NCBI GenBank assembly: GCA_902386255.1
Contig: CABMII010000052.1
Coordinates: 1 to 35,999 of the forward strand
Direction of reading: 5' to 3'
Length of the DNA: 35,999 bases
Source of the DNA: an uncultured archaeon
GTDB taxonomy: Archaea; Halobacteriota; Methanosarcinia; Methanosarcinales; Methanoperedenaceae
This document shows, piece after piece, positions 29,327 through 35,999 of this stretch; position 1 is the first letter of the stretch, and each line of letters starts with the position of its first letter. The position numbers and the translations under genes were made by a program. The notes beneath the pieces are model-generated. The model searched no databases. It was given only the letters and a program-made list of their open reading frames with translations, and had not been told where the DNA came from.

Positions 29327-30169
29327 ATGCAAGAGGCGCGACTCGGAATGAAGAAAATCGGGATAATTTCAAGATGCGACAGGGATGATGTGCTTGCTCT
29401 TGTAAAAGAAATAGTGCGTCACCTGAGATCAAAAGTTGTTGTGCTAATAGATCCGAGGACTGCTGAAAAAATTCAAGAAAAAGGCACGCCCATGGCAGAG
29501 ATGAGAAAAGCCGGCGCGGAATTTATTGTTTCAATAGGAGGCGACGGGACTGTGCTTCGCGGCATCCAAAAAATGGATGACCCGCTGCCGGTTCTCGGTA
29601 TCAATATGGGCACTATCGGTTTTCTAGTAGATGTGAATCCTGAAAATGCGCTGGAAGTTATTGATAAAGTATTATCTGGCTTTGAGGTCGAAGAACGCTC
29701 GCGCCTTTCAATAGCAGTAAATGATGAAAACCTGCCTCCTGCTACCAATGAAATGGTGATTCTTACGGCAAGTCCGGCCAAGATGCTGGCGTATCGGATT
29801 TTCGTGGACAAAAGTCCTCTTGAGGAACTGCGAGCGGACGGCGTTGTTTTTGCCACATCAACAGGATCAACAGCTTACGCAATGAGCGCCGGAGGCCCCA
29901 TAGTTGACCCGAGGGTGGACGGGACAGTAATCGTGCCCCTCGCGCCTTTTAAATTATCATCAAGACCATGGGTTGTCCCTGCACAAAGCGAGATAAGGGT
30001 GGAATTGACGTTACCGAAAAAGGAGGCTGTTCTTGTAATAGACGGTCAGTATACAAGGAAAATAAAAGAGGATGACACGATTCTTATCACAAAGGCTGAT
30101 AAACCCGCAAGGTTTGTGAAGACGAGAGAGGGTGGGTTTTATGAAAAGGTCAGGAGCAAACTGGCTTAA
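29327..30169 (+). CDS. nadK: NAD kinase
   Basis: Phosphorylates NAD to NADP with ATP or polyphosphate. The 273-280 residue protein shows the NAD kinase signature GGDGT at residues 64-68 (counting from the second Met), 'GINMGTIGFLVD', the 'PATNEMVI' Asn-Glu pair and 'ADGVVFATSTGSTAYAMSAGGP'. Two starts are possible: ATG 29327, or ATG 29348, where homologues usually begin (MKKIGIISR). The former has GAGATGA ahead, so I kept it while noting the alternative. It lies 17 bp after the phosphatase gene; together the pair could set the NADP/NAD balance through opposing activities. Confidence 0.94.
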   Translation: MQEARLGMKKIGIISRCDRDDVLALVKEIVRHLRSKVVVLIDPRTAEKIQEKGTPMAEMRKAGAEFIVSIGGDGTVLRGIQKMDDPLPVLGINMGTIGFLVDVNPENALEVIDKVLSGFEVEERSRLSIAVNDENLPPATNEMVILTASPAKMLAYRIFVDKSPLEELRADGVVFATSTGSTAYAMSAGGPIVDPRVDGTVIVPLAPFKLSSRPWVVPAQSEIRVELTLPKKEAVLVIDGQYTRKIKEDDTILITKADKPARFVKTREGGFYEKVRSKLA

Positions 30170-30191
30170 TGTGTTGAAATAGAAAAAAAAT

Positions 30192-30803
30192 TTAAGATAC
30201 TTTCTCGGCAAAAGCCAGGGTACCTGTAATTTTCTTGATTTTTATTTTTACTGTATCTCCCTTCACTGTATTGGGCACATAAATTGTATATTTATCCTTT
30301 TTGGCGATGCCGTCTCCTTTGCTTCCCACCGCATCGATCTTGACATCGTAGGTTTCACCTTCGGTCAGAGCTTCTTCTTTTGCAATGGTGGTTGCGCGCC
30401 GTTTCGTTACCGGCCTGTGCGCTCCGCATGCATCGCACCGCAGGGTCAGGATTCTCTCGCTTTTCATGAGGTGCGTATCAGGACGCCCGCATTCCGAGCA
30501 GGTCACATATTCCTTGACATATGCATTGATAAGTTCGGTAACGATTCCCGATGTGAGCTTCCTCTGGAATATTGCCCTTGAACCATCGATTTTACCGGCC
30601 GTGCCGAGCTCCCGCAAAAGGAATTTGAATAAATGCTCCTGTTCTCGGTTCAGTTTGTCAGCTATGGCTGCAAAATTTTCAAGGACTGTCGTCTTTCCTT
30701 CGGTGAGCAGCTTGGGCTCAGGAACGACAAAACGCTCCCCCGAACCTTTGATTTCAGGCAGTTGTTTTAATGCCCTGTCAAGGTTTGCAAGATAATCATT
30801 CAA
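30192..30803 (-). CDS. Translation initiation factor aIF2-beta with TRAM domain
   Basis: The beta subunit of the heterotrimeric factor that brings initiator tRNA-Met (encoded at 6274) to the ribosome. The 203-residue protein has the central core ('LNREQEHLFKFLLRELGTAGKIDGSRAIFQRKLTSG'), a C-terminal zinc ribbon with CSEC near 100 and CDAC near 122, and then an extra C-terminal TRAM domain from about residue 145 ('ALTEGETYDVKIDAVGSKGDGIAKKDKYTIYVPN'). Fusion to TRAM is a known feature of some methanogen aIF2-beta proteins. TRAM domains bind RNA. It follows L10e by 39 bp on the minus strand and may be cotranscribed with it. Confidence 0.94.
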   Translation of the reverse strand: MNDYLANLDRALKQLPEIKGSGERFVVPEPKLLTEGKTTVLENFAAIADKLNREQEHLFKFLLRELGTAGKIDGSRAIFQRKLTSGIVTELINAYVKEYVTCSECGRPDTHLMKSERILTLRCDACGAHRPVTKRRATTIAKEEALTEGETYDVKIDAVGSKGDGIAKKDKYTIYVPNTVKGDTVKIKIKKITGTLAFAEKVS

Positions 30804-30842
30804 AAAATGACACCCGGTTTATCTTTTGATTTTTCCATAAAC

Positions 30843-31364
30843 TTAAGTTGCAATTAATTCCTGGCCTTTATCTACGACCAGGCTGATGGGAGTCGGCAAT
30901 TTATATCCTGCTGATGTGAGTGATTTTTTTGCCTGTTTGAAACCTGCCGGGTTCACATAAACGGTCATTATTTTCTGACCTGACCTTACCCTGGCGGCAG
31001 TGCCTACAGCTTTCCCGAATGCCAGGCGCATTCCCTGTGAAACTCGGTCGGCGCCCGCTCCTGTTGCCTGTTTATTCTCCCTTAAGACTTCATGCGGGTG
31101 GACCCTGATTTTTAAATGATAATTGGGCTGCCCGAGAACTTCAAGTAAAATCCTGTTCGCTGCAATGCGAGCGGATTCAAGAGCGCTGTGCCGTATATTG
31201 CATGCTTCTTTTGCTATGAGGGACATTTGCACCGGAAAGTCATCTTTCAGGTTTCCCATATCATAAGTTACTATTTTGCTTCCCGGAACACCGCCCATGT
31301 ATTCGCGTCTTGTGTATGAACGCTGGGTGATTTTTGTGTACATTCTTCCTGGTTTTCTTGCCAT
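30843..31364 (-). CDS. rpl10e: 50S ribosomal protein L10e (uL16 family)
   Basis: A large-subunit protein next to the peptidyl transferase centre, archaeal counterpart of bacterial L16. The 173-residue sequence is typical: '[32 protein letters not shown]' at the start, '[15 protein letters not shown]', '[32 protein letters not shown]' and '[18 protein letters not shown]'. A GGAGGA ribosome binding site 8-13 nt ahead of the ATG defines the start. A TATA-like box on the minus strand at 31400-31408 places the start site near 31380. aIF2-beta follows 39 bp downstream, giving a small translation operon, and ftsZ is divergent. Confidence 0.97.
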   Translation of the reverse strand: MARKPGRMYTKITQRSYTRREYMGGVPGSKIVTYDMGNLKDDFPVQMSLIAKEACNIRHSALESARIAANRILLEVLGQPNYHLKIRVHPHEVLRENKQATGAGADRVSQGMRLAFGKAVGTAARVRSGQKIMTVYVNPAGFKQAKKSLTSAGYKLPTPISLVVDKGQELIAT

Positions 31365-31536
31365 TTGAGTAATCCTCCGATAATTGGAATGTGCGTATTA
31401 AAAATATATCACACAATTTGGTTTCCAGATGACTTTGAGGGTTTATAAGCTTTATTGAAATGGAATGGTCATAAGGTTTTTTATTGTAAAAAAAGACTTA
31501 AATACTAACAAAACGAGTTATTGGCGGAGGCTGATT
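31365..31536. promoter_or_regulatory. Divergent promoter region of L10e and ftsZ
   Basis: Leftward, AAAAATATA at 31400-31408 (read as TATATTTTT on the minus strand) would start L10e transcripts near 31380, right at the GGAGGA site. Rightward, CTTAAATAC at 31497-31505 would start ftsZ near 31526, just at the GGCGGAGG ribosome binding site (31523-31530); an alternative upstream box GTTTATAAG at 31441-31449 would give a longer leader. No operator is recognised. Confidence 0.4.
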
Positions 31537-32643
31537 ATGACTCGAGAAGAATTATTGGAAAAAGTAAAAACTTCACGCCCATCCGTGACTGTTGTGGGTC
31601 TTGGCGGTGCCGGCTGCAACATAGTAACATGGATAGCGGACAAGAAACTCGCCGGAGGCAAAATAATCGGAGCTAATACGGATGCTTCGCACCTTAGCAC
31701 AATGACAAGGGCAGACAAAATCATCCTGCTCGGTGAAAAGCTGTGTAAAGGGCATGGCTGCGGCGGATTCCCTGAAAGAGGGGCTGAAGCTGCAAAAGAG
31801 AATTTAGCCGAAATAAAAGAAGATCTAAAAGATACAAATCTCCTTTTCCTGGTAGCAGGTCTTGGTGGAGGCTCGGGTACAGGAGCAATCCCGGTTTTTG
31901 CAGGCGTAGGAAGAGAAACTGGCGCACTCACAGTAGCATGCGTTACAATTCCGTTCACAATTGAAATGACAAGGCGCGAAAAAGCGCGGGACGCCATAAG
32001 ATCACTCGCAGAGAACTGCGATTCAATCGTTGTCATTGATAACTCAAAACTCAGGGAAGTTGCAGGCAACCTGCCCCTGAAAGATGCGCTTGCAGTAGCG
32101 AACGCACTTGTAGGTTCTTTTGTCAAGAACGTAACAGATACAATAACCCAGCCAAGTCTTATTAACCTTGATTATGCTGACCTTCGCGCCATAATGGAAC
32201 GCGGAGGAATCGCCTCGATAGGAATTGGTGAAGGCGACGGCGCTAACCGTGTGGAGAAAGCGGTTTCGCAGGCGTTATCGACCCCGCTGCTTGATATAAC
32301 CGATGTATCGACGGCATACGGTGTCCTTATTCACATCGTCGGAGGCGAAGACCTGACGCTGGAAGAGGTAGCCGTAGTAGGGGAGCAGATTATGGATAAG
32401 GTTCCGAATACGAAGCGTGTGATATGGGGAGCAAAGGTTGATCCGATGCTTACCGGCGCGGTGCGCGTGATGGCTGTGCTGACAGGCGTAACATGCCCGT
32501 TCCTGACCGGAGTAGCAAAACCCGCCCCTGTTGTCATACCACAGGAAGTCGTTAAACCGATAAGAAAAGCAATGGAAGCCTTAGCGGAATCCTACCCGAA
32601 GGAAACTATATCAAGAGCGGCAGTATTCAGCAAGGAAAAGTAG
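31537..32643 (+). CDS. ftsZ: Cell division protein FtsZ
   Basis: A tubulin-fold GTPase forming the division ring. The 368-residue protein has the nucleotide loop 'GLGGAGCNIV' at 21-30, the tubulin signature GLGGGSGTG at 108-116, and the T7 loop 'INLDYADLRAIM' near residue 205-216. A Cys-bearing 'KGHGCGGFPERGAEAA' segment around 71-86 suggests the FtsZ2-type paralogue known in euryarchaea, but assignment to FtsZ1 or FtsZ2 needs a tree. A C-terminal tail about 20 residues long ('YPKETISRAAVFSKEK') could bind partners. The ATG at 31537 has a good GGAGG site; earlier codons from 31465 lack support. T-rich DNA follows the stop. Confidence 0.96.
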   Translation: MTREELLEKVKTSRPSVTVVGLGGAGCNIVTWIADKKLAGGKIIGANTDASHLSTMTRADKIILLGEKLCKGHGCGGFPERGAEAAKENLAEIKEDLKDTNLLFLVAGLGGGSGTGAIPVFAGVGRETGALTVACVTIPFTIEMTRREKARDAIRSLAENCDSIVVIDNSKLREVAGNLPLKDALAVANALVGSFVKNVTDTITQPSLINLDYADLRAIMERGGIASIGIGEGDGANRVEKAVSQALSTPLLDITDVSTAYGVLIHIVGGEDLTLEEVAVVGEQIMDKVPNTKRVIWGAKVDPMLTGAVRVMAVLTGVTCPFLTGVAKPAPVVIPQEVVKPIRKAMEALAESYPKETISRAAVFSKEK

Positions 32644-32686
32644 GAAAAATTTTCCTGCTTTTTATCTTTTCTTTTTTTCTGATTTT
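32642..32686 (+). terminator. ftsZ terminator: short hairpin and T-rich tract
   Basis: AGGAAAAATTTTCCT at 32642-32656 is a short dyad, followed by a long T-rich tract (CTTTTTATC, then TTTTCTTTTTTTCTG) up to 32686. This matches archaeal U-rich termination. The opposite strand carries the end of thiC, whose stop codon is at 32687-32689, so the tract separates convergent transcripts. Confidence 0.6.
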
Positions 32687-33967
32687 TCACCGCTCAAAAT
32701 TAAAATTCTGCTTCACAATCTTAAGCGCACAGTAATTCCCGCACATGGTGCAGGCATCTTCATCATCAGGCGAGCGGCTGTCCCTTACTGATTTTGCATG
32801 TTTGGGATCAATCGCCAGCTCATACATCCTGTCCCATTGAAGGTCACGCCTCGCCCGCCCCATATCAAGGTCGCGCTGCCGGTCATTGTTCTTCACCATA
32901 TCACCGATATGCGCCGCAATCCTTGCTGTTATTACGCCCTGCTTAACGTCCTCAATATTGGGAAGCGCAAGGTGTTCTGCAGGTGTGACGTAGCATATAA
33001 AATCAGCGCCGTATGCGCTCGATAAGGATGCGCCGATTGCCGCTACTATGTGGTCATAGCCGGGAGCAATGTCGGTGACCAGCGGCCCGAGCATATAGAA
33101 AGGCTTCTCGCCGCTCAAACGCTTCATGAGTTTCACGTTTGCATCTATTTCATCTATCGGTATATGACCTGGCCCCTCCACGATTGTCTGCACTCCTGCT
33201 TCGTGCGCCCTGTCTGATAGCTCCGAGTTCATTATTAGTTCCTGTATCTGCGCCCTGTCAGTGGAGTCATGTATTGCCCCGGCACGCATGCCGTTGCCCA
33301 TGCTGAGCGTTACCTCGTGCTCTTTCATTATCTCAAGCAGGTAATCGAATTCGCTGTACAGAGGGTTCTCTTTCTCGTTATGCAGCATCCACGCGGTCAT
33401 GAATGCGCCGCCACGCGAGCAGAGCCCGCCAAAACGTCCCTGTCTTTTTAGCCTTTCAACAGTAAAGAGGTTTATTCCGGTATGAATGGCCATGAAATTC
33501 GTGCCAAGCTTTGCCTGTTCCGCTGTTATCTTAAAAAGCTCATCCTCTTTCATGTCCACTGTGCTTCCGTATTTCCTGATGGCTTCAATAAAAGCCTGGT
33601 ATAGAGGCACACTGCCCACGGAGAGTGTTGTCGCCTCAATGACTTTTTTCCTGATTTCATAAAAATCCCCGCCTGTTGAGAGTTCCATGAGCGTGTCCGC
33701 GCCTGTGGCTTCTGCAACTTTTGCTTTCTCTATTTCCATATCGATATCCACTATATCCGAGGATGTACCGATGGAGGCGTTCACTTTTGTGCGAAGCCCT
33801 TTCCCGATTCCGCAGGGTTTTGTGGAGCGATAAGGGCTCACCGGGATGACTATTCTTCCATTTTCTATCCCGCGCCGCACGAATTCCGGTTCGACTCCTT
33901 CAGCTTTCGCTACCGCTTTCATTTCTTTTGTAATGCTGCCTTTTTTTGCTTCAGTGATTAGACTCAT
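32687..33967 (-). CDS. thiC: Phosphomethylpyrimidine synthase
   Basis: ThiC is a radical-SAM enzyme converting aminoimidazole ribotide to the pyrimidine of thiamine. The 426-residue form is the short type without the bacterial N-terminal extension. Landmarks include '[10 protein letters not shown]', '[13 protein letters not shown]', '[12 protein letters not shown]', '[11 protein letters not shown]', '[22 protein letters not shown]' and '[12 protein letters not shown]'. The C-terminal cluster motif reads C-x2-C-x3-C (CTMCGNYC), one residue shorter than the C-x2-C-x4-C of bacterial ThiC; whether this is usual in archaea I cannot confirm. A TATA-like stretch precedes the ATG. No TPP riboswitch is seen. 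A TACCG-N5-CGGTA dyad sits between TATA box and ATG. Confidence 0.95.
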   Translation of the reverse strand: MSLITEAKKGSITKEMKAVAKAEGVEPEFVRRGIENGRIVIPVSPYRSTKPCGIGKGLRTKVNASIGTSSDIVDIDMEIEKAKVAEATGADTLMELSTGGDFYEIRKKVIEATTLSVGSVPLYQAFIEAIRKYGSTVDMKEDELFKITAEQAKLGTNFMAIHTGINLFTVERLKRQGRFGGLCSRGGAFMTAWMLHNEKENPLYSEFDYLLEIMKEHEVTLSMGNGMRAGAIHDSTDRAQIQELIMNSELSDRAHEAGVQTIVEGPGHIPIDEIDANVKLMKRLSGEKPFYMLGPLVTDIAPGYDHIVAAIGASLSSAYGADFICYVTPAEHLALPNIEDVKQGVITARIAAHIGDMVKNNDRQRDLDMGRARRDLQWDRMYELAIDPKHAKSVRDSRSPDDEDACTMCGNYCALKIVKQNFNFER

Positions 33968-33973
33968 AAATAT

Positions 33974-34012
33974 TACCGGCTTTCGGTATGCAACGCTTAT
34001 ATTTAAAAGTGT
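33974..34012 (-). promoter_or_regulatory. thiC promoter with TACCG dyad
   Basis: On the minus strand TTTTAAATATAAG (about 33999-34011) is a likely TATA box; a start 25 bp on would be close to the ATG at 33967. Between them lies TACCG-AAAGC-CGGTA at about 33974-33988, a perfect 5-bp dyad. Position suggests an operator rather than an RNA structure, because little leader would be transcribed. A thiamine-responsive repressor is conceivable but not shown. Confidence 0.4.
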
Positions 34013-34072
34013 TTAATCAAAAAAATTGATTTAAAGTCAAGTAAAATTGATTTGCTTTATATTTTGTGAATG

Positions 34073-34240
34073 CTTTGTACTTGGCGCGCCTGATATGAAA
34101 AAACAACTAACTCGTACGAACTGTTACGAACTCACGCCGTCAGAGTTCGTACGAGTTCGTATTAGTTCGCTGTTAATATTCTATGAACTTTGTTCATAAC
34201 CGACTCTGATGTGTGCGATTTTAGTCACCGCAAAGGTCGG
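34073..34240 (+). repeat. Dispersed inverted-repeat element, copy 3
   Basis: About 168 bp aligned with copies 1 and 2. The core 34104-34169 has the complete near-palindrome (TACGAACT twice, then AGTTCGTA twice). The left module TGCTTTGTACTTGGCGCG matches copy 2's CTTTGCGTTCTTGGCGC with changes, and the right ends CACCGCAAAGGTCGG. The second hairpin seen in copies 1 and 2 is degraded here (GATGTG opposite CACCGC). It occupies most of the gap between glyS and thiC. Confidence 0.87.
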
Positions 34241-34243
34241 GCG

Positions 34244-35999
34244 CTAAATCCTTTTGCCTGCATCCTCAAAGGCTTTCCGACCGTAAACCAGGTCATATAT
34301 ATTATCTGCAATATTGCTTATGCCCGTTCGCACCTGTTTCATCGTATCCCTGTCCCTGATTGTAACGGTGCCATCGTCAAGTGTCTGGTAATCCACGGTT
34401 ATCGAATACGGCGTGCCGATTTCATCGTTCCTGCGGTAGCGCCTGCCTATGGTTCCCGAATCGTCAAAAGCCACAAGAATACCGGCTTTCCGAAGCCCCG
34501 CGACAATCTCATTTCCCGGTTTTATCAATTCTTCACGCGAAAGAAGCGGCAGAACTGCGGCCTGCACGGGCGCAACCTCTGGAGGCAGGCGCAAAACAAT
34601 CCTCTTTTCTTCAACTTCTTCCTCTCCGATTCCTTCTTCTTTTCCAGCCTCTTCTTCAAAATATGAATGTTCAAGCAATGAATATGTGATCCTGTCAATA
34701 CCGAATGATGGCTCAATAACATGTGGTATTATATTCTCGCCGTGAATTTCCTCTGTTACAGTTTCGAATTTCACGGAATCTTTATTGATCTTGATTTTCT
34801 CGCCATCGACTGTCACTTCTATGACATCCCCTGACAGTTCTTCCGATTTTAATGCTTTCAGGGCATTTGCAACCTTTCCTGCCTTTCCCTTGAACATAGG
34901 TCCAAGTACTCCCATATCTGGTTTTACAACGAATTTTTCGACTTTTTTGGGAGTATCGTAAGAAACATATACAGATAATTCCTTCTCGCTCTGCTTTGCG
35001 TGGGCTTTCAGGTCGTAATCAGTCCGGTCAGCAATGCCCACAACTTCAACCCATCCGAACCGCTCGCTCAAAACCTCAGCATCCCAGCAGTCAGCGGCGT
35101 AATGAGCCATCTCATCCTTCATGTGCTGCCTGAAACGCAATTTCTCAGGCGATACCCCGACCCGGATAAGGAAGCGGTATGTCATGGAAAGACAATATGC
35201 AAGGAATTCATGAGCGATTATTCCATTTTTAACCGCATCGCCTAGCGATATTTTCTGCATTTCCTCTGTTGACTGCCCTTCCTGTGAATAAAGGTTCAGC
35301 ACAATATCCGCGACTTCCTTGAATTTCGGGTGCGTCTTGTCCCTCGGGTCAATGAATATTTCTGCCTCTGCCTGCGTAAATTCGCGCAGGCGTATAACTC
35401 CCTGGCGAGGGGATATCTCATTGCGGTATGCTTTTCCTATCTGCGTGGCGCCAAAAGGCAGGTGGTCGCGGTAGAATTTAAGGAGGCGCGGGAAATCCAC
35501 GAACATTCCCTGCGCCGTCTCGGGACGGAGGTAGCCGGCGCGCTTTCCGCCAGGACCGATTGAGGTTTTGAACATGAGGTTGAACTCATAGACTTTGCCG
35601 AGCTTGCCGCCGCATTCAGGGCATTTGATATCGTTTTTGCCGATGACTTCAGTCAGTTCATCTGCGCTCAGGGTATCGGGATTGTCCACCACATCCGTGA
35701 CAAGATGGTCTGCCCTGAAGGCCTCGTTGCACTTCTGGCATTCGGTTAGCGGGTCTGAGAAACCGCCCACATGCCCGGAAGCGATAAAGATATCCTCAAT
35801 ACCAATCGTCGGCGCCTCTATCTCGTAATACCCTTCGTTTATCACGAAGATGTCCCGCCAGATATTCTCAACGCGCCTTTTCAGCATGGCGCCAAGCGGC
35901 CCGTAATCGTAAAAACCCGCTGTGCCGCCGTATAACTCAAATGAATTCCAGATAAATCCCCGGCGCTTTGCAAGTTCAAGCACCTGTTCGTATTTGTCA
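34244..35999 (-). CDS. glyS: Glycyl-tRNA synthetase, partial at window end
   Basis: Charges tRNA-Gly; this is the class IIa alpha-2 type used by archaea and eukaryotes. About 584 residues are visible, nearly the full length; the start lies just beyond 35999. The reading frame passes through DKYEQVLELAKRRGFIW at the edge, where homologues begin. Visible landmarks: 'SFELYGGTAGFYDYGPLGAMLKRRVENIW', an insert zinc site C-x2-C (CQKC) and C-x2-C (CPEC), 'RPETAQGMFVDF' (motif 1/2 region), 'GATQIGKAYRNEISPRQGVIRLREFTQAEAEIF' and motif 3 'PSFGIDRITYSLL'. The C-terminal anticodon-binding domain begins near 'LPPEVAPVQAAVLPL'. The repeat element follows, then thiC. Confidence 0.96.
   Translation of the reverse strand, partial: DKYEQVLELAKRRGFIWNSFELYGGTAGFYDYGPLGAMLKRRVENIWRDIFVINEGYYEIEAPTIGIEDIFIASGHVGGFSDPLTECQKCNEAFRADHLVTDVVDNPDTLSADELTEVIGKNDIKCPECGGKLGKVYEFNLMFKTSIGPGGKRAGYLRPETAQGMFVDFPRLLKFYRDHLPFGATQIGKAYRNEISPRQGVIRLREFTQAEAEIFIDPRDKTHPKFKEVADIVLNLYSQEGQSTEEMQKISLGDAVKNGIIAHEFLAYCLSMTYRFLIRVGVSPEKLRFRQHMKDEMAHYAADCWDAEVLSERFGWVEVVGIADRTDYDLKAHAKQSEKELSVYVSYDTPKKVEKFVVKPDMGVLGPMFKGKAGKVANALKALKSEELSGDVIEVTVDGEKIKINKDSVKFETVTEEIHGENIIPHVIEPSFGIDRITYSLLEHSYFEEEAGKEEGIGEEEVEEKRIVLRLPPEVAPVQAAVLPLLSREELIKPGNEIVAGLRKAGILVAFDDSGTIGRRYRRNDEIGTPYSITVDYQTLDDGTVTIRDRDTMKQVRTGISNIADNIYDLVYGRKAFEDAGKRI

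Noticed and set aside
11371-34240. CRISPR array or spaced repeats
   Set aside because: The three related copies are more than 10 kb apart, palindromic, and have no regular spacers; no cas genes are present.
33968-34243. TPP riboswitch upstream of thiC
   Set aside because: No CTGAGA-type core or matching stems; the predicted leader is too short to contain one.

Overview
The window reads as an archaeal chromosome segment from a methane-metabolising member of the Methanosarcinales. The lineage is an inference from gene content; an ANME-2d/Methanoperedens-like organism would fit but is not proven. Evidence: F420-dependent methylene-tetrahydromethanopterin dehydrogenase (mtd) and cofD; the archaeal coenzyme A enzymes pantoate kinase and phosphopantothenate synthetase; aIF1, aIF2-beta, L10e and Sec61-beta; RibL-type FAD synthetase; an archaeal EndA together with an intron-containing tRNA-Tyr; FtsZ; and two surface proteins with PGF-CTERM-type tails. 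Many genes have TATA-like boxes 20-30 bp ahead of the start and little or no leader.

Layout. 1-2000: the start of a small Zn-type protein and a secreted DUF11-like surface protein. 2000-5460: engB behind a structured leader, secG, an aroE-tyrA pair with a 4-bp overlap, and a small conserved-looking gene. 5540-9650: a Thr-rich membrane protein, initiator tRNA-Met, an ABC exporter pair leading into cofD, then a convergent dodecin/winged-helix pair. 9740-11350: a vapBC module with a four-copy 10-bp operator-like array, then a helical-repeat protein. 11370-14660: a thiamine-binding-like protein, an MBL hydrolase, and a moeA-PBP fusion gene broken by one in-frame TAA. 14700-19150: a second surface protein, a small Cys-rich protein missed by length cut-offs, a 65-aa protein with a leader hairpin, endA, DUF192, aIF1 and mtd. 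19280-25920: a methyltransferase-like gene, ribL, an aminotransferase, RNase Z, tRNA-Tyr (with intron), tRNA-Arg, and the CoA pair. 25940-30170: a SufS-like desulfurase, a degenerate EF-Tu/SelB-like protein, an IMPase/NADP-phosphatase-like protein and NAD kinase. 30190-35999: aIF2-beta, L10e, ftsZ, thiC and glyS (cut by the window end).

Most genes are housekeeping and match known families. No CRISPR array, insertion sequence, prophage or defence island is visible apart from vapBC. The parts least explained by ordinary annotation are a three-copy dispersed inverted-repeat family (11371, 23015, 34073) with a compensatory base change in one stem, the engB leader with competing hairpins and an overlapping short ORF, the vapBC operator array, the interrupted moeA fusion, the degenerate translational GTPase homologue, and the small Cys-rich protein.
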